A stretch of 64,000 nt of DNA from Pontiella sulfatireligans. Lineage in GTDB: Bacteria > Verrucomicrobiota > Kiritimatiellia > Kiritimatiellales > Pontiellaceae. The position numbers and the translations under genes were made by a program. Shown in pieces: positions 61,801-64,000 of this stretch. Positions within the stretch are counted from its first letter, which is position 1. The number at the start of each line of letters is the position of its first letter. Location of the stretch: the NCBI RefSeq assembly GCF_900890705.1, contig NZ_CAAHFH010000001.1, forward strand, positions 2,418,001-2,482,000, in the 5' to 3' direction. The notes under the pieces were generated by a model. That model made no database searches and was not told where the DNA came from. It worked only from the letters and a program-made list of their open reading frames with translations.

Positions 61801-62039
61801 AGTGCACCCCACGTCGGGCTTCCGGAAACGATGTTCCAGTAGGGGGTTCCTGTAGTGTCGGTAACAATCCACTCACTGGCAAAGCCCGAACCGCCATTCA
61901 AGCCCGTATTGCCGGTTCCCGACCACAATCCTGTCGAAGTCGTCGGATACTCGAATCCTTCGTAAGCCAACAGAACGGCCTCGGCCGATCCCGCAATGGC
62001 CAAAACAGCCGCTAGTGCCAGATAATGCTTAATTCTCAT
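58869..62039 (-). CDS. Giant secreted multidomain protein with C-terminal module
   Basis: A 1,056-residue exported protein; start at 62039 because AGGAGG precedes it and a signal peptide follows (MRIKHYLALAAVLAIAGSAEA). Order: AYEGFEY domain (about 25-265), two tandem Ig-like units (TNSIQVEYDNH, GHTNVQITAINVVNAS), a jelly-roll-like unit (GTRGMDNFGPQDT), a second sandwich unit (GYDDVGVQDTIALTSG) and the C-terminal module (DPDSDGVNNLIEYALNGD, FIRLQVEKD). From the Ig-like units on it is a paralogue of the protein at 15917, which has a LamG-like domain in place of the AYEGF domain. No catalytic residues were recognised. The promoter is at 62112, with a 72-base leader. Confidence 0.8.
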   Translation of the reverse strand: MRIKHYLALAAVLAIAGSAEAVLLAYEGFEYPTTSTGLWSGTGNTGLNGGSGFASEWIVTDTTGTPYWNIVSGSPTWGALTVSSNQLSRIETTGTEEMSRPVSADLDGASDLWFSMLWRGGDNAAFAIGGAPFTSDTSTALSSGPGFGFLNRDYNLPVTDKGIRVAVWNDSGAVTASGDLGLSRGDTVFLVGHISFNTGTAGADVYKLYSVGVDLELANATLIATLEVDGDESLLDTVAKNTNRNPGMDELRIGTAYADVVAASAEFIFNLLPEDQQVISADFPAVTATNSIQVEYDNHVSGVEITALNLSDTNAFSVLTATPFTMTDPIPSNALLEFAFDATAVTNITGASEGFNATGSVDIVWTKVGSGVSNTNAVELIGDFNNPLTRFNYDNTLALGLAYPATAVTNDISVSYVAGRPGHTNVQITAINVVNASTNGFSVLTAPFTIPDAEPSNSVIQVTFDNSGGQLENKDSATADILITWQEAGGTTNYTVTSSVSVTYLNLPQGVIQQVFSIPSNVETFGDGKLQLNNFALATNKWIGANLEQKVNDGYLWVKSGGNNRSTVNLIEGGTRGMDNFGPQDTMVLSNGLYRYDFDFEMTRTPNTENMWGFGAYALIGQDAYDTNSMVNYVEFDLGTDNPVYVEPENVGSAYTRVHPNGKLIGSNLIARTTGSVYLNIQDGEDAVFVIQSGGNAEPYIYELTLTRVGDFDPNTDIPNSPDAVLAADFNDIDATNSIVMWVQTDSNQSIDSNGVAIANTWRGSNVIWENQKFRTITGAGTIKASTLVLRRGESGYDDVGVQDTIALTSGVYSLTLDLDVVDTFQTNTSVASVEVYALSQDLTGDVNQVRIKHTPGDNPYLVADGSAAFALLGKVDYSNNVSGEAVSLTDMQVLDDQDVVILFHHREGPDMIVDNVELVRTGDAVLTGYDGWAAGFTGFFDTALESDPDSDGVNNLIEYALNGDPTDPDTSILPDSFTDVDGGSNWLYYVHTERTDDDTLTYTVEAGDNLVYTNWNVAGISFVGDSETVDSYKSVTNRTDTDVSAEFIRLQVEKD

Positions 62040-62111
62040 GATTTTCCTCCTACTTGCTTTTCTGAACCTCAGATACACCTGCGGAACGCATGCATCCCGC
62101 CCACATAGTTG

Positions 62112-62140
62112 GTAATGCCGTCATCTACCTTGGTTTTGAC
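62112..62140 (-). promoter_or_regulatory. ECF-like promoter for the secreted protein at 58869
   Basis: On the minus strand GTCAAA (62135-62140), 13 bases, then ACGGCATTAC (62112-62121), ending 72 bases before the ATG at 62039. Confidence 0.6.
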
Positions 62141-62143
62141 GTT

Positions 62144-62172
62144 TTTACGAAAAAAATGTCTTTTCGTATAAA
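62144..62172 (+). promoter_or_regulatory. Possible housekeeping promoter for the truncated sigma gene
   Basis: TTTACG (62144-62149), 17 bases, TATAAA (62167-62172) on the plus strand, about 40 bases before the preferred start at 62212. It is unlike the shared GTCAAA promoter. Confidence 0.35.
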
Positions 62173-62181
62173 AAACCTGCA

Positions 62182-62683
62182 ATGTGGCGTTTCATTGATA
62201 TGATCGATGACATGATAAAAGGCTCGAACGACCAATATGCCACCCGCAAGACGCTGATTGCCCGCGTGCAGGATCAGCAGAACGAACGGGCGTGGGAAGA
62301 GTTTATTGAGATCTACAAGCGGTACATCTATGCCGTGATCCGCAACATGAATATATCCGAGGCCGATGCGGCCGATATCCACCAGAAAATCATGATCAAG
62401 CTCTGGAAGCACCTGCCACAGCTCGACATCAACAAGATCACCAGCTTCCGCAGCTATCTGAGCACCATCACCAAGAATGAGGTGCTCCAGTTTATTCGCT
62501 CGAGCAAGCGGAGGGTTGCCCGCGAAGAAAAGGCGGCCAACGACGCCACCCTGAGTTATCTGGACAATATCCGCCTGCCGGACATCGATAAAATTGAAGA
62601 AAAAGAGTGGCGGATCCACCTGACCAACCTGGCGCTGAAAAACATTGAATCGCTCTTTTCCGACAACGCGATCCGGGTATTCC
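62182..62683 (+). pseudogene. Kinase-linked ECF sigma factor, truncated by transposase sequence
   Basis: Closely related to the sigma factors at 2447 and 24955: region 2 is intact (EADAADIHQKIMIKLWKHLP, then VLQFIRSSKRRVAREEK), and the frame matches them up to LKNIESLFSDNAIRVF. At about 62683, where the relatives continue with the region 4 helix-turn-helix, it switches into transposase DNA read in another frame. The open frame runs on to 62961 but is meaningless there. Without region 4 it cannot recognise a -35 element. The start is probably 62212 (MIKGSNDQYATRKTL), which aligns with the relatives; 62182 and 62200 are alternatives. No partner kinase remains in the window. Confidence 0.85.
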
Positions 62684-63829
62684 CGCGATCATCGGGGGGA
62701 TCGCAAGCAAGTGAACTACGGAATCTACTGCAACACCGCTGGTACGCCCGTCGGCGTCGAAGTCCTGGCCGGGAACGAAAGCGACCGCATTGCCTTTCCC
62801 ATAGCGGTGGAACGGGTGCGAAAGGATTTCAACCACAAGAATGTCATCTTCATTGGCGACCGCGGAATGATCAGCGGAAAAGCCATCGACGAATACCTTC
62901 GCGACGAAGAAGGCGCGGACTGGATCACGGCGCTCAATGCCGCCTCCATTGCAAAGCTTGAACGGTGCGGGAGCATCCAGCTCACGTTCTTCGACGAATG
63001 CGACCTCGCGAGCATAACCCACCCCGACTACCCGGACGAACGCCTCGTCGTCTGCCGCAACCCCGACCTCGCCAAACGCCGCTCAAAAAGGCGCGAAGCC
63101 CTTTTGCAAGCCACCGAAAAACTTCTCGCCGAAATCATCAAAAAGGTCGAACGCAAAAACAAACCCCTGCGCGGCAAGGATGCGATCGGGGTGGAGGTCG
63201 GCAAAATCATCAACAAGAAAAAGATGGCGAAACACTTCAACCTCACCATCGAGGACGACACCTTCGCCTTTGACCGCAACGAAGAAAAGATCCGTTCCGA
63301 ATCCGCCACCGACGGCCTCTATGTCATCCGCAGCAGCGTCGACAAAACCCGTATGACCGACCAGGAACTCGTGGCCAACTATAAAAACCTCGAAATGGTC
63401 GAACGCGCCTTCCGCTCCCTCAAATCCATCGACCTAAACGTCCGCCCCATCTATCACCGCCTTGACAACCGAGTCCGCGCGCACATCTTCATCTGCATGC
63501 TCGCCTACCACATCGAGCACCAAATGCGCAGCCAGCTAGCGCCCCTGCTTTTCGCCGACGAACAAAAAGAAACCGCGGCCGAACGCGATAGCGTCGTCGA
63601 CCCCGTCAAACGCTCCGACTCCGCCAAGAAAAAAGACCAAACCCGCCGCACCCCGGACGGGCAGCATCCCATATCGAGCTTTCGCGACATTCTCAACACC
63701 CTATCCGCCATCACCCGCTCGCGGGTCAAAGTGGAAGGCCATAAAAAAGGAGACTTCAAAACCACCTCAACCCCGACTCCCTACCAGCAAAAAATACTAG
63801 AATGGCTTGGAGCAACGCGAGGAATGTAG
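62676..63829 (+). pseudogene. IS1634-type transposase fragment, N-terminal third missing
   Basis: The recognisable part starts at GYSRDHRGDRKQVNYGIYC and runs to the stop at 63829, with VIFIGDRGMISGKAIDEYL (second catalytic Asp), NLEMVERAFRSLKSIDLNV (catalytic Glu region) and HIFICMLAYHIEHQM. Full-length relatives have roughly 150-200 further N-terminal residues including the first catalytic Asp, absent here, so it is inactive. The nearest ATG in frame (62645) lies in the sigma gene. The fusion point is at about 62672-62684, where both partners could read the same few bases, so a deletion or recombination at microhomology is likely. Confidence 0.82.
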
Positions 63830-63858
63830 CCAGTAGCAAGAAAAGCGTATTTGTGCAA

Positions 63859-63873
63859 CCGACTCACAGTCGG
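63859..63873. repeat. Small hairpin after the transposase fragment
   Basis: CCGACT-CAC-AGTCGG, a perfect 6-bp stem 30 bases after the transposase stop; it may be part of an IS end. Confidence 0.4.
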
Positions 63874-63893
63874 ATAGATACGCATATTCATGC

Positions 63894-63995
63894 CGAGAAG
63901 TTCGGCTTAAGCTCATGGATCAGGTTCGCGAGGTTTTGCGCTACTACCACTATGCCTACCGCACGGAGCAGACCTACTGGATTGCCTCTCCCTAG
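63894..63995 (+). pseudogene. Fragment of an integron-type tyrosine recombinase, N-terminal
   Basis: Read in one frame, the sequence gives KLMDQVREVLRYYHYAYR followed by TEQTYW, which has the form of the SAM-like N-terminal domain of integron integrases (usually ...LLDQVR...RHYSxRTExxY). A TAG stop (63993-63995) follows after IASP, where relatives continue with a WI(K/R)R segment, so it is a remnant or is frameshifted. The window ends five bases later, so the rest cannot be judged. Confidence 0.45.
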
Positions 63996-64000
63996 CGGTC

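Overview
The window looks like a piece of the chromosome of a marine, polysaccharide-degrading bacterium of the Planctomycetota-Verrucomicrobiota-Chlamydiota group, most likely a Kiritimatiellota (Pontiella-like) organism. This is inferred from gene content only: eight family S1 sulfatases, six GH29 alpha-L-fucosidases, one GH20 hexosaminidase, five large secreted beta-helix proteins, a PEP-CTERM protein, and ECF sigma factor/Ser-Thr kinase pairs in place of the SusC/SusD genes expected in Bacteroidota. The combination points to breakdown of a sulfated, fucose-rich glycan such as fucoidan.

Layout. Nearly everything is on the minus strand. 12288 down to 354 reads as one long operon: sulfatase, sulfatase, GH29, GH141-like beta-helix protein, sulfatase, ECF sigma factor, kinase; a further secreted-protein gene runs off the left edge. 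12462-22713 holds three very large secreted proteins, one broken by an amber codon. 22810-27141 is a GH29-sigma-kinase operon. 27210-29682 is an endonuclease/exonuclease/phosphatase gene split by an IS1182-type element. 29702-38615 carries four sulfatases, GH20 and a second, intact phosphatase-family gene. A lone plus-strand beta-helix gene (38806-40998), a GH29 gene and a plus-strand sigma factor fused to a membrane protein (43377-45908) follow. 46434-57694 adds a sulfatase, three GH29 genes and a 1,479-residue multidomain beta-helix protein. 57934-62039 encodes a PEP-CTERM protein and another giant secreted protein. The right edge is a truncated sigma gene fused to a decayed IS1634-type transposase and a scrap of an integron-type integrase.

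How it may work together. Sixteen transcription units are preceded, 22 to 122 bases before the start codon, by the same bipartite element: about GTCAAA (or ATCAAA), exactly 13 bases, then about GCGGCGTTTT. This looks like an ECF-type promoter. The sigma-kinase pairs lie inside operons driven by it, so a plausible model is a membrane kinase that senses a periplasmic signal, activates its partner sigma factor, and switches on the whole dispersed sulfatase/fucosidase regulon including itself. The kinases lack the usual VAIK lysine and have a lysine in the glycine loop at the place used by WNK kinases.

Other unexplained structure includes a 15-base palindrome, TTCCAA-NNN-TTGGAA, with 7 perfect and 10 one-mismatch copies, almost all inside genes; a shared C-terminal module on five secreted proteins; and several families of intergenic inverted repeats. 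I saw no tRNA, rRNA or CRISPR array. No formylglycine-generating enzyme, exosortase or transporter is encoded here.
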